DNA of 64,000 nt from Kribbella aluminosa (lineage in GTDB: Bacteria; Actinomycetota; Actinomycetes; Propionibacteriales; Kribbellaceae). The notes beneath the pieces are model-generated. The model worked only from the letters and a program-made list of their open reading frames with translations. It was not told the DNA's origin and searched no databases. Below, piece after piece: positions 15,701-23,467 of the stretch. The translations under genes were made by a program, and so were the position numbers. Position 1 is the stretch's first letter. The number at the start of each line of letters is the position of its first letter. The DNA is taken from assembly GCF_017876295.1 (NCBI RefSeq), contig NZ_JAGINT010000001.1:3906001-3970000 (forward strand), written 5' to 3'.

Positions 15701-18700
15701 CGCGCACCTCCGCGCAGCTCGACGAGATCGGCCAGCTCGGTGTCGGAGAGCTCGGTCAGCGCCGCCTCGCCGCCGGACAGCACCGCCGCGGCCAGCGCGC
15801 GCTTGGTCGCGAGCATGCCGGCGATCCGGTCCTCGATGGTGCCCTCGGCAATCAATCGGTGCACCTGCACCGGCCGGGTCTGCCCGATCCGGTACGCGCG
15901 ATCGGTCGCCTGGTCCTCGACCGCTGGATTCCACCAGCGGTCGTAGTGCACGACATGCTCGGCGCGGGTGAGGTTCAGCCCGGTGCCCGCGGCCTTCAGC
16001 GACAGCAGGAACACCGGCACCTCACCGGCCTGGAAGCGGTCGACCATCTCCTCGCGCTGCGGGATCGGCGTACCGCCGTGCAGCAACTGGGCGCCGATCC
16101 CGCGCTCGGCCAGGTGCCGCTCGAGCAGCCGGGCCATGGCGACGTACTGCGTGAAGACGAGCACCGCGCCGTCCTCGGCGACGATCGTCTGGAGGAGTTC
16201 GTCGAGCAGCTCGAGCTTGCCGGAGCGGCCGGTCAGCCGGGCGTCGCCGGGCTCCTTGAGGTACTGCGCCGGGTGGTTGCAGATCTGCTTGAGCCCGGTC
16301 AGCAGCTTCACGATCAGGCCGCGGCGCGCCATCCGGTCGCTCGCCCGGACCTCGTCCATCAGCTCGCGGACCGTTGCCTCGTACAACACCACCTGCTCGC
16401 GGGTCAGCGACACCGGCTGGTCGGTCTCGGTCTTCGGCGGCAGCTCCGGCGCGATCCCGGGGTCGGACTTCTTCCGGCGGAGCAGGAACGGCCGGACGAG
16501 TTTCGCCAGCCGCGCGGCGACCTCCTCGTCCTTGTCGGCCTCGATCGGCGTCGCCCACTGGTTGCGGAACGTCCCGAGCCGGCCGAGCAGGCTGGGTGTG
16601 GTCCAGTCGAGGATCGCCCACAGCTCGGACAGGTTGTTCTCGACCGGGGTGCCGGTGAGCGCGACCCGTGCCTTGGCCGGGATGGTCCGCAGCGCCTTCG
16701 CCGTACCGGACGACGGGTTCTTCACGTGCTGCGCCTCGTCGGCGACGACCAGCCCCCACGGATGCCCGGCCAGTCGTACGGCGTCCCGGCGGAGCGTGCC
16801 GTACGTCGTGAGCACGAAGCCGTCCTGCGCCTCGTCGAGGGAGCGGGACGTGCCGTGGAAGCGGCGTACCGAGGTACCGGGGGCGAAGCGGCGGATCTCG
16901 CGCTCCCAGTTGCCGAGCAGCGACGCGGGACAGACGACGAGCGTCGGGCCGGCGGTGTCCTCGGATTGCCGGCGGTGCAGGTGCAGCGAGATCAACGTGA
17001 TCGTCTTGCCGAGGCCCATGTCGTCGGCGAGGCAGCCGCCGAGGCCGAGCGACGTCATCCGGGTGAGCCAGCGCAGACCGCGGAGCTGGTAGTCGCGCAG
17101 TGTCGCCTCGAGACCCGGCGGGGCGGCGATCGGGTCGTCGGCGCGATCCGGGTCGGCGATCCGGGCGCGGAGGTCGTCGAGCCACTTGGCCGGGGTGACC
17201 GTGATGTGCTGACCGTCGACCTCGGTGGTGCCGGTGAGTGCGGCGCCGAGCGCGTCGATCGCGGTGACGGGTTTGAGGATCCGCTCGCGGGCCTTGCGGG
17301 CGAGCTCGGGGTCGATCAGCATCCACTGGTCGCGGAGCCGGACGACGGGGCGGGTGGACTCGGCGAGCTGGTCGAGCTCGGCCGCGGTCAGCGGGTCGTC
17401 GCCGAGCGCGACCTGCCAGCTGAAGTCGAGCGTCTTGTCGCCCTGGAAGAAGCCGGGCAGATCGCTGGGCGGACCGTCGGCCGAGGTGATCGCGGCGCGC
17501 GCGGTGAGCGATCGCCCGAGGCTGCGCGGCCAGTGCACGTCCACGCCGGCCGCCGCGAGCCGTTGGGCGGACCCGGCGAGCAGATCGGCGACGTCCTCGT
17601 CAGCCAGGTCCAAGCGATCGGGTACGGCGGAGTCGAGCAGCTGACCGAGCGGCCGCCAGACCCGTGCGGCCCGGCGGATCGCGAGCGTCGCGTCGATCCG
17701 CGCCCGCGGGCCGAACCCCGGGACGTCGGCCGACCAGACGTCGTCCGCGTCGCTGACCAGCGTCGGGTCCTTCAGGCTGTGCAGCTGTACGACGGCATCG
17801 AACGACTGCTCGGCACCCATCTCCACCCGCAACGAAATCCGCACGCCCGCGTCCAGCCCCGCGGACACCTCGTCCGCCCAGCCCCGCAACCGCTCGGCGC
17901 GTTGCGGCGCGGCCGCGGCGAACAGGTTCGTCTGATGCAGCTTCGCGGCCGCGGGTGACCGCGGCATCCCGTCCGCCACCGCATCCAGAAACTCCCGCAC
18001 CAGCTCCTCACCCACCGGCAACCGCACCTCGTGACCGGATCCGCCCGACCGGGCGCCGGGCGAGCCGCCAAGCCGAGGAGCCCCGGCGTCGGGCGTGCCG
18101 GCGAGGCGAGGAGACCTGGCGCCGGGTGCGCCGCCGAGGGGAAGAGCCCGGGCGGAGAGGGGCATGGACTCGGCCAGGTCGAGGATCCGGGTGATGTCAT
18201 CGGGGTCCAGCGGACCGACACGCCAGGCGTCGTGCCCGCCGGGGGAGACGCCCGGCAGGAGCTTGCCCCGCGCAACCAACTGCAGGGCGACCAGCGACGC
18301 AGCACCCCAGAACGCCGCCGACGGATGCGCCCCGGCCACCCGTCGCAGCCGCCCAAGCACCGGCACCGCCTCCGCCACAGACAACTCGACCGCCCGCACC
18401 GTCTGCAACTCCACGCCACGCGCGCGCTGCTCTACTCGACCCGCGGACTGCTCCGCCTCCGGCGTATCCAGCGCGCTCGCGCCGGGGGACACCACGCGGC
18501 CCGTGGACGCGGGGTGTGGGGAGCCGGCGTCGGGGTTGAGGGCGAGCGTGAGGTCTACCTGTCGGCCGAGGTTGAGGGGGAGGGGGGCGCCGGCGGGATC
18601 CCAGAAGGCCAGCCGGCTTGTGCGTGGTGGATCGGACGGCCGGAAGACGACGGCGTATCCGGCCAGTTCCTGCCCTGCGCCCAGCAACCCCGTGAACCTC

Positions 18701-18732
18701 CGTGTCGAATCGGAACAACAGACCCCAGGCAT
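15697..18732 (-). CDS. SNF2-family helicase (HelZ-like)
   Basis: About 1000 residues. The N-terminal 500 residues are a family-specific region (YAVVFRPSDPPRTSRLAF near the start). The SNF2 ATPase follows: DDMGLGKT (Walker A), VVADEAQHVKN (DEAQ box), LTGTPVENNLSELW, then the helicase C-half ending QATDRAYRIGQ. It resembles mycobacterial HelZ and would remodel or translocate on DNA. The first ATG (18732) touches a GGGAGG site with almost no spacing, so the real start may lie a few codons downstream. Near residue 200 is a low-complexity stretch built from three 33-base repeats. Coupled to the SWIM gene. Confidence 0.88.
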   Translation of the reverse strand: MPGVCCSDSTRRFTGLLGAGQELAGYAVVFRPSDPPRTSRLAFWDPAGAPLPLNLGRQVDLTLALNPDAGSPHPASTGRVVSPGASALDTPEAEQSAGRVEQRARGVELQTVRAVELSVAEAVPVLGRLRRVAGAHPSAAFWGAASLVALQLVARGKLLPGVSPGGHDAWRVGPLDPDDITRILDLAESMPLSARALPLGGAPGARSPRLAGTPDAGAPRLGGSPGARSGGSGHEVRLPVGEELVREFLDAVADGMPRSPAAAKLHQTNLFAAAAPQRAERLRGWADEVSAGLDAGVRISLRVEMGAEQSFDAVVQLHSLKDPTLVSDADDVWSADVPGFGPRARIDATLAIRRAARVWRPLGQLLDSAVPDRLDLADEDVADLLAGSAQRLAAAGVDVHWPRSLGRSLTARAAITSADGPPSDLPGFFQGDKTLDFSWQVALGDDPLTAAELDQLAESTRPVVRLRDQWMLIDPELARKARERILKPVTAIDALGAALTGTTEVDGQHITVTPAKWLDDLRARIADPDRADDPIAAPPGLEATLRDYQLRGLRWLTRMTSLGLGGCLADDMGLGKTITLISLHLHRRQSEDTAGPTLVVCPASLLGNWEREIRRFAPGTSVRRFHGTSRSLDEAQDGFVLTTYGTLRRDAVRLAGHPWGLVVADEAQHVKNPSSGTAKALRTIPAKARVALTGTPVENNLSELWAILDWTTPSLLGRLGTFRNQWATPIEADKDEEVAARLAKLVRPFLLRRKKSDPGIAPELPPKTETDQPVSLTREQVVLYEATVRELMDEVRASDRMARRGLIVKLLTGLKQICNHPAQYLKEPGDARLTGRSGKLELLDELLQTIVAEDGAVLVFTQYVAMARLLERHLAERGIGAQLLHGGTPIPQREEMVDRFQAGEVPVFLLSLKAAGTGLNLTRAEHVVHYDRWWNPAVEDQATDRAYRIGQTRPVQVHRLIAEGTIEDRIAGMLATKRALAAAVLSGGEAALTELSDTELADLVELRGGAR
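18051..18149. repeat. Three 33-base in-frame repeats inside the SNF2 helicase gene
   Basis: Three imperfect 33-base units (18051-18083, 18084-18116, 18117-18149) encode an 11-residue Gly/Pro/Ala/Arg-rich unit (forms like GGSPGARS and RLAGTPDAGAP). Being a multiple of three, copy number can vary without breaking the gene. They probably encode a flexible linker. Confidence 0.7.
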
Positions 18733-18783
18733 CCTCCCTCACCACACAAGGCGAACGACCACGGCGAAGGACCGGCGCCTGGA

Positions 18784-18975
18784 TCAGACCGGCGCCTGGA
18801 GGCCCGGCAGCTTGCCGTCCCCCTCGCAGGTCCGGCACTCCTCGAGCACCCAGGCTGTGGCCGCCGGACCGGTAGGGCGGTTGCCCTGCAGATGAACGAT
18901 TGCGCGGGCTACCCGAATCCCTCCACTGCCGTCACAGGTCGGGCAAATGGTGTTGATCGTCCCTTGCTCGTCCAC
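18784..18975 (-). CDS. Small protein with two DnaJ-type CxxCxGxG motifs
   Basis: About 63 residues from GTG 18975. It holds CPTCDGSG and CRTCEGDG, the paired CxxCxGxG motifs that bind one zinc in DnaJ cysteine-rich domains, with about 30 residues between them and little else. GGAGAG lies 9 bases upstream. A role as a zinc-bound scaffold or chaperone-like adaptor is a guess. It sits 16 bases after the fused ABC exporter gene and before the SNF2 gene on the same strand, so it may be expressed with either. Confidence 0.7.
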   Translation of the reverse strand: MDEQGTINTICPTCDGSGGIRVARAIVHLQGNRPTGPAATAWVLEECRTCEGDGKLPGLQAPV

Positions 18976-18991
18976 AGCACAGTCTCTCCGG

Positions 18992-20881
18992 TCACCCCGC
19001 CGATGACAAAGCGTCAGCACCGTGCCCGGCCGTGTCGTACTGCGTCCGGTACAGCTCCGCGTATCGCCCGCCGGCCGCGAGCAGCTCGGCGTGCCGCCCG
19101 CGCTCGACGATCTGGCCGCCCTCGATGACCAGGATCTGGTCGGCAGCGCGGATCGTGGACAACCGGTGCGCGATCACCACCGCCGTACGGCCCGCAAGTG
19201 CCTCCGTCAGCGCCTCCTGTACGGCGGCCTCGTTCGTCGAGTCCAGCGCCGCCGTCGCCTCGTCGAGGATCACCACCCGCGGCTGCGCCAGCAGCAACCG
19301 GGCGATCGTCAGCCGCTGCCGCTCACCACCGGACAACCGGTACCCGCGCTCGCCGACGACCGTGTCCAGCTGATCCGGCAACGACCTGATCAGCTCACCG
19401 AGCCGCGCCCGCTCCAAGGCGTCCCACAGGTCCTCCTCGTCGGCCTCCGGACGCGCGAGCAGCAGGTTCTCCCGGATGGAGTCGTGGAACAGGTGCCCGT
19501 CCTGCGTCACCATCCCGAGCGTCTGCCGCAACGACTCCGCCGACACATCCCGTACGTCGGTCCCGGCCAGCCGCACCGCACCGGAGTCCACGTCGTACAG
19601 GCGTGGAATCAGCTGCGCGATCGTCGACTTGCCCGCGCCCGACGATCCGACCAGCGCGATCATCTCGCCGGGCTCCGCGCGGAACGAGACGTCGTGCAGC
19701 ACCTGGACGCCGCCGCGCGTGTCCAGCTTCGCGACCTCCTCGAGCGAAGCCAGCGAGACCTTGTCCGCCGACGGGTACGCGAAGCTCACCCCGGCGAACT
19801 CGACCGCGACCGGCCCCTCCGGCACCCGCCCGGCGTCCGGCTTGTCCTTGATCAGCGGCTCCAGGTCCAGCACCTCGAAGACCCGCTCGAAGCTGACCAG
19901 CGCGGTCATCACCTCGAGCCGCGCACTCGCGAGCGCGGTCAGCGGTGAGTACAACCGGGTCAGCAGCAACGCCATCGACACCACCGCGCCGGCCTCGAGC
20001 TGGTGCCGCAACGCCAGGAAACCGCCCAGCCCGTACACCACCGCGAGCGCCAGCGCCGACACCAGCGTCAACGCGGTCACGAAGATCCACTGCACCATGG
20101 CGGTCCGTACGCCGATGTCCCGGACCCGCCGCGCCCGCACCGCGAACTCCGCCGACTCGCGCGCCGGCCGCCCGAACAGCTTCACCAGCGTCGCGCCCGG
20201 CGCCGAGAACCGCTCGGTCATCTGCGTACTCATGGTCGCGTTGTAGTTCGCCGCCTCGCGTTGCAGGCCGGCCAACCGCCCCCCGATCCGGCGGGCGGGA
20301 ACGACGAAGATCGGCAGGATGACCAGCGCGAGCAGCGTGATCTGCCAGGACACGGTGAGCATGACTCCGAGCGTGAGCCCGAGCATCACCAGGTTGCTGA
20401 CCACGCCCGACAAGGTGTCGCTGAACGCGCGCTGCGCCCCGATCACGTCGTTGTTCAGCCGGGAGACCAGGGCTCCGGTGCGAGTCCGGGTGAAGAACGC
20501 GATCGGCATCCGCTGGATGTGGTCGAACACCGCCGTCCGCAGATCCAGGATCAGCCCTTCGCCGATCTGCGCCGACAGCCACCGGGTCATCATGCTCAGC
20601 CCGGCCTCCGCGATCGCGATCACCGCGATCAGCACCGCGAGCCTCAGCACGACGCCGAAGGCCTTGCCGCCGACGATCGCGTCGACGACCTTGCCGGCGA
20701 GCACCGGCGTCGCGACCGCGAGCACGGCTGCCCCGACGCTCAGCACGAGGAACCAGACCACCTGGGTCCGGTGCGGGCGTGCGAACGCCAGGATCCGCCG
20801 CAGGGTCGCGCGGGAGAACGGTCTCTTGTCGTCCTGGGCGTGCATTGCGTGGTACAGCGAGTTCCACGCGGTCATTTCCAT
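18992..20881 (-). CDS. Fused ABC exporter (membrane plus ATPase domain)
   Basis: About 629 residues: six-helix exporter domain (about 40-330), then an ATPase domain with GSSGAGKST, signature LSGGERQRL, Walker B VILDEATAALD and switch VIAHRLST, all canonical. It works as a homodimer or with an unseen partner, exporting drugs or lipids. ATG 20881 is preferred; the ATG at 20971 lies inside the promoter region and is unlikely. The promoter has the 19-base spacer and central dyad of SoxR-controlled genes, so export of redox-active compounds is the best guess. It diverges from the TetR gene at 21054. Confidence 0.9.
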   Translation of the reverse strand: MEMTAWNSLYHAMHAQDDKRPFSRATLRRILAFARPHRTQVVWFLVLSVGAAVLAVATPVLAGKVVDAIVGGKAFGVVLRLAVLIAVIAIAEAGLSMMTRWLSAQIGEGLILDLRTAVFDHIQRMPIAFFTRTRTGALVSRLNNDVIGAQRAFSDTLSGVVSNLVMLGLTLGVMLTVSWQITLLALVILPIFVVPARRIGGRLAGLQREAANYNATMSTQMTERFSAPGATLVKLFGRPARESAEFAVRARRVRDIGVRTAMVQWIFVTALTLVSALALAVVYGLGGFLALRHQLEAGAVVSMALLLTRLYSPLTALASARLEVMTALVSFERVFEVLDLEPLIKDKPDAGRVPEGPVAVEFAGVSFAYPSADKVSLASLEEVAKLDTRGGVQVLHDVSFRAEPGEMIALVGSSGAGKSTIAQLIPRLYDVDSGAVRLAGTDVRDVSAESLRQTLGMVTQDGHLFHDSIRENLLLARPEADEEDLWDALERARLGELIRSLPDQLDTVVGERGYRLSGGERQRLTIARLLLAQPRVVILDEATAALDSTNEAAVQEALTEALAGRTAVVIAHRLSTIRAADQILVIEGGQIVERGRHAELLAAGGRYAELYRTQYDTAGHGADALSSAG

Positions 20882-20953
20882 GCTCACGGCAGTGCTCCGC
20901 AGGTTCGGTCGGCTGGGGACGTCGATGATTCCGTACTCCACCGACAAAAACCG

Positions 20954-20984
20954 ACCGTAGGACCTCGACATTGCTTGAGGTCAA
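20954..20984 (-). promoter_or_regulatory. Predicted SoxR-activated promoter of the fused ABC exporter
   Basis: On the minus strand TTGACC (20984-20979) and TACGGT (20959-20954) are 19 bases apart, the over-long spacing of MerR-class activated promoters. The 18-base dyad CCTCGACATTGCTTGAGG (20963-20980) fills the spacer, matches the SoxR box at 1382-1399 at both ends, and agrees with the enterobacterial consensus at 13 of 18 positions. Confidence 0.65.
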
Positions 20985-21017
20985 TCCCTCCGGGAGCAAC
21001 TCGTCGCCAAAATGGAG

Positions 21018-21046
21018 TTGTGAGTGAGTACTCACTCAGTTACCTT
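21018..21046 (+). promoter_or_regulatory. Promoter and TetR operator before the TetR gene
   Basis: A perfect 18-base palindrome TGAGTGAGTACTCACTCA (21021-21038) fills the 17-base gap between TTGTGA (21018-21023) and TACCTT (21041-21046). The expected transcript begins at about the GTG at 21054, so the message would be leaderless. Autorepression by the TetR protein follows naturally. Confidence 0.7.
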
Positions 21047-21053
21047 GGATCGC

Positions 21054-21734
21054 GTGAGCCCACGAGCGACCCCACTGCCCCCCGAAGAGCGCCGCGCCGC
21101 GATCATCGAGGCGACGCTGCCGTTGCTCGAGGAGTTCGGTCCCGAGGTCAGCACCAAGCAGATCGCCGAGGCCGCCGGGGTCGCGGAGGGCACGATCTTC
21201 CGCGCGTTCGGCAGCAAGGACGCGCTGATCAGCGCGGTGATGATGACCGCGCTGGACACCTCGGAGCTGATCAGCGGCCTGGAGGCGGTCGAGCGCTCGC
21301 TGCCGTTGCGCGAGCGGACGATCGCCGCCGTCGAGGTCGGCCAGCGGCGACTGAGCAGTGTCTTCCGGCTGATGCTGTCGATGCGGTTGCGGCAGCCGCC
21401 GGACTTCAAGCAGACGCCGATCGACGAGGCGCGCCGCAAGCGGCAGTCCGACCAGGCGAACTCGGCGTTCGCCGATCTGCTGCGGCCGGACGCCGACCAG
21501 TTGCGGCGGCCGCCCGAAGAAGTGGTCCGGATGATCGGCCTGATCACGTTCTCGGCCACCCACCCAATGATTTCCGGCGGCCACGTGCTGACCGCCGAGG
21601 AGATCGTCGACCTGGCGTTCGACGGTCTCCTCAAGCACGACAGGAAGCAACACACCGGTCAGCCACCGGCCACCGAGGACGTCGTCGAGTTCGCACCCGT
21701 CGGCGCCCGCCGTCACGACTCTGGGGATGATTGA
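21054..21734 (+). CDS. TetR-family repressor of the ABC exporter operon
   Basis: 226 residues from a probably leaderless GTG. The N-terminal helix-turn-helix reads RAAIIEATLPLLEEFGPE, then STKQIAEAAGVAEGTIFRAFG (about 14-60), with a ligand-binding helical region after it. No strong ribosome site precedes the start; the -10-like TACCTT is 7 bases upstream. The stop TGA shares its A with the ATG of the first ABC half-exporter (TGATG), so repressor and transporter are one operon. The ligand is unknown but is likely a transported drug. Confidence 0.9.
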   Translation: MSPRATPLPPEERRAAIIEATLPLLEEFGPEVSTKQIAEAAGVAEGTIFRAFGSKDALISAVMMTALDTSELISGLEAVERSLPLRERTIAAVEVGQRRLSSVFRLMLSMRLRQPPDFKQTPIDEARRKRQSDQANSAFADLLRPDADQLRRPPEEVVRMIGLITFSATHPMISGGHVLTAEEIVDLAFDGLLKHDRKQHTGQPPATEDVVEFAPVGARRHDSGDD

Positions 21735-23467
21735 TGTTAGTTCGAGTCTTGCGTACGCACTTGCGTCCGTACGCGGGAAACCTGCTCCTGGTGGTGGTCC
21801 TGCAGCTTGTCGGGACGATCGCCTCCCTCTACCTGCCCACCCTGAACGCCGACATCATCGACAACGGGGTGGCCAAGGGCGACACCGGCTACATCGTCGG
21901 CACCGGCGGCTGGATGCTCGGCGTCAGCCTGGTGCAGATCGCCTGCACGATCGTCGCGGTGTACTTCGGCGCGAAGACCGCCGCACTGTTCGGCCGCGAC
22001 GTCCGGGCGGCCGTGTTCCACCGGGTCGGGGAGTTCTCCGCCCGTGAGGTCAACCAGTTCGGCGCGCCGACGCTGATCTCCCGCAGTACCAACGACGTAC
22101 AGCAGATCCAGATGCTTGTCGTGATGACTACGACGATGCTGGTGGCGGCGCCGATCACGATGATCGGCGGCGTGATCATGGCGGTCCGTCAGGATGTCGG
22201 GCTGTCCTGGCTGGTCGTGGTGGCCGTGCCGCTGCTGGCCGGCTGCGTCGGGTTCATCGCGAGCCGGATGGTCCCGCAGTTCCGCAAGATGCAGAAGAAC
22301 ATCGACGGCGTGAACCGGGTGCTGCGCGAGCAGATCACCGGGATCCGGGTGGTCCGGGCGTTCGTCCGCGAGCCACACGAGGTCGAGCGGTTCGGCGAGG
22401 CGAACGCGAACCTGACCGACACCGCGATCCGCGCGGGCCGCCTGATGGCGCTGGTGTTCCCGACCGTGATGCTGATCCTGAACGTCTCCAGCGTCGCGGT
22501 GCTGTGGTTCGGTGCCTCGCGGATCGAGGACGGCAAGATGCAGGTCGGGGCCTTGACCGCGTTCCTGAGCTACCTGATCCAGATCCTGTTCTCGGTGATG
22601 ATGGGCGTGTTCGTGATGATCATGGTGCCGCGGGCTTCGGTCTGCGCGGACCGGATCTCCGAGGTCCTGGACACCGAGTCGTCGGTGCGGCCGCCGGTCA
22701 CGCCGATCAAGAGCTTCACCGGTCGCGGTCAGCTGGTCTTCGAGCGGGCCTCGTTCAAGTACCCGGGCGCCGCGGAGCCGGTGCTGCGGGACATCAGCTT
22801 CGTCGCCTCGCCGGGTCAGACGACCGCGATCATCGGTAGTACCGGCGCGGGAAAGACCACGTTGCTCTCGCTGGTGCCGCGGTTGTTCGACGCGACCGAC
22901 GGGCGGGTGCTCGTCGACGGTATCGACGTACGTGACATCGAGCCCGAGGCACTCTGGGAGCGGATCGGGCTGGTGCCGCAGCGGCCGTACCTGTTCTCCG
23001 GGACGGTGGCGAGCAACCTGCGGTACGGCAACCCGGACGCGACCGACGAGGAGCTCTGGGAAGCCCTGACGATTGCTCAGGGCAAGGACTTCGTCGAGGC
23101 GATGCCGGACGGCCTGGAGTCCTCGATCGCGCAGGGCGGTACGAACGTGTCCGGCGGTCAGCGGCAGCGGCTCGCGATCGCGCGGGCGCTGGTCCGGAAA
23201 CCGGAGATCTACCTGTTCGACGACTCGTTCTCGGCGCTCGACCTGGCGACCGACGCCCGGCTGCGGGCGGCGCTCCGGCCGATCACCCGGGAGGCGTGCA
23301 TGGTGATCGTGGCGCAACGCGTCTCGACGATCATCGACGCCGACCAGATCGTGGTGATCGAGGACGGCGCGATCGTCGGCAAGGGCACCCATGAGGAGTT
23401 GCTCGACAGCTGTCCGACGTACGTCGAGATCGTCGAGTCCCAGCGTTCCGCGGAGGAGGCGGCATGA
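21734..23467 (+). CDS. Heterodimeric ABC exporter, subunit with degenerate ATP site
   Basis: 577 residues: six-helix membrane domain then an ATPase domain with GSTGAGKTT and signature NVSGGQRQRL. Walker B is YLFDDSFSALD, with Asp in place of the catalytic Glu, and the switch reads IVAQRVST, with Gln in place of His. This is the known pattern of the catalytically weak half in heterodimeric exporters such as TM287/288. Its partner is the next gene, overlapping by ATGA. Together with the TetR gene it forms a multidrug or lipid exporter operon. Confidence 0.92.
   Translation: MLVRVLRTHLRPYAGNLLLVVVLQLVGTIASLYLPTLNADIIDNGVAKGDTGYIVGTGGWMLGVSLVQIACTIVAVYFGAKTAALFGRDVRAAVFHRVGEFSAREVNQFGAPTLISRSTNDVQQIQMLVVMTTTMLVAAPITMIGGVIMAVRQDVGLSWLVVVAVPLLAGCVGFIASRMVPQFRKMQKNIDGVNRVLREQITGIRVVRAFVREPHEVERFGEANANLTDTAIRAGRLMALVFPTVMLILNVSSVAVLWFGASRIEDGKMQVGALTAFLSYLIQILFSVMMGVFVMIMVPRASVCADRISEVLDTESSVRPPVTPIKSFTGRGQLVFERASFKYPGAAEPVLRDISFVASPGQTTAIIGSTGAGKTTLLSLVPRLFDATDGRVLVDGIDVRDIEPEALWERIGLVPQRPYLFSGTVASNLRYGNPDATDEELWEALTIAQGKDFVEAMPDGLESSIAQGGTNVSGGQRQRLAIARALVRKPEIYLFDDSFSALDLATDARLRAALRPITREACMVIVAQRVSTIIDADQIVVIEDGAIVGKGTHEELLDSCPTYVEIVESQRSAEEAA

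Noticed and set aside
20939..20971. ATG 20971 or GTG 20941 as start of the fused ABC exporter
   Set aside because: 20971 lies between the -35 and -10 of its own promoter; 20941 would be nearly leaderless but adds residues unlike an exporter N-terminus. ATG 20881 is preferred.
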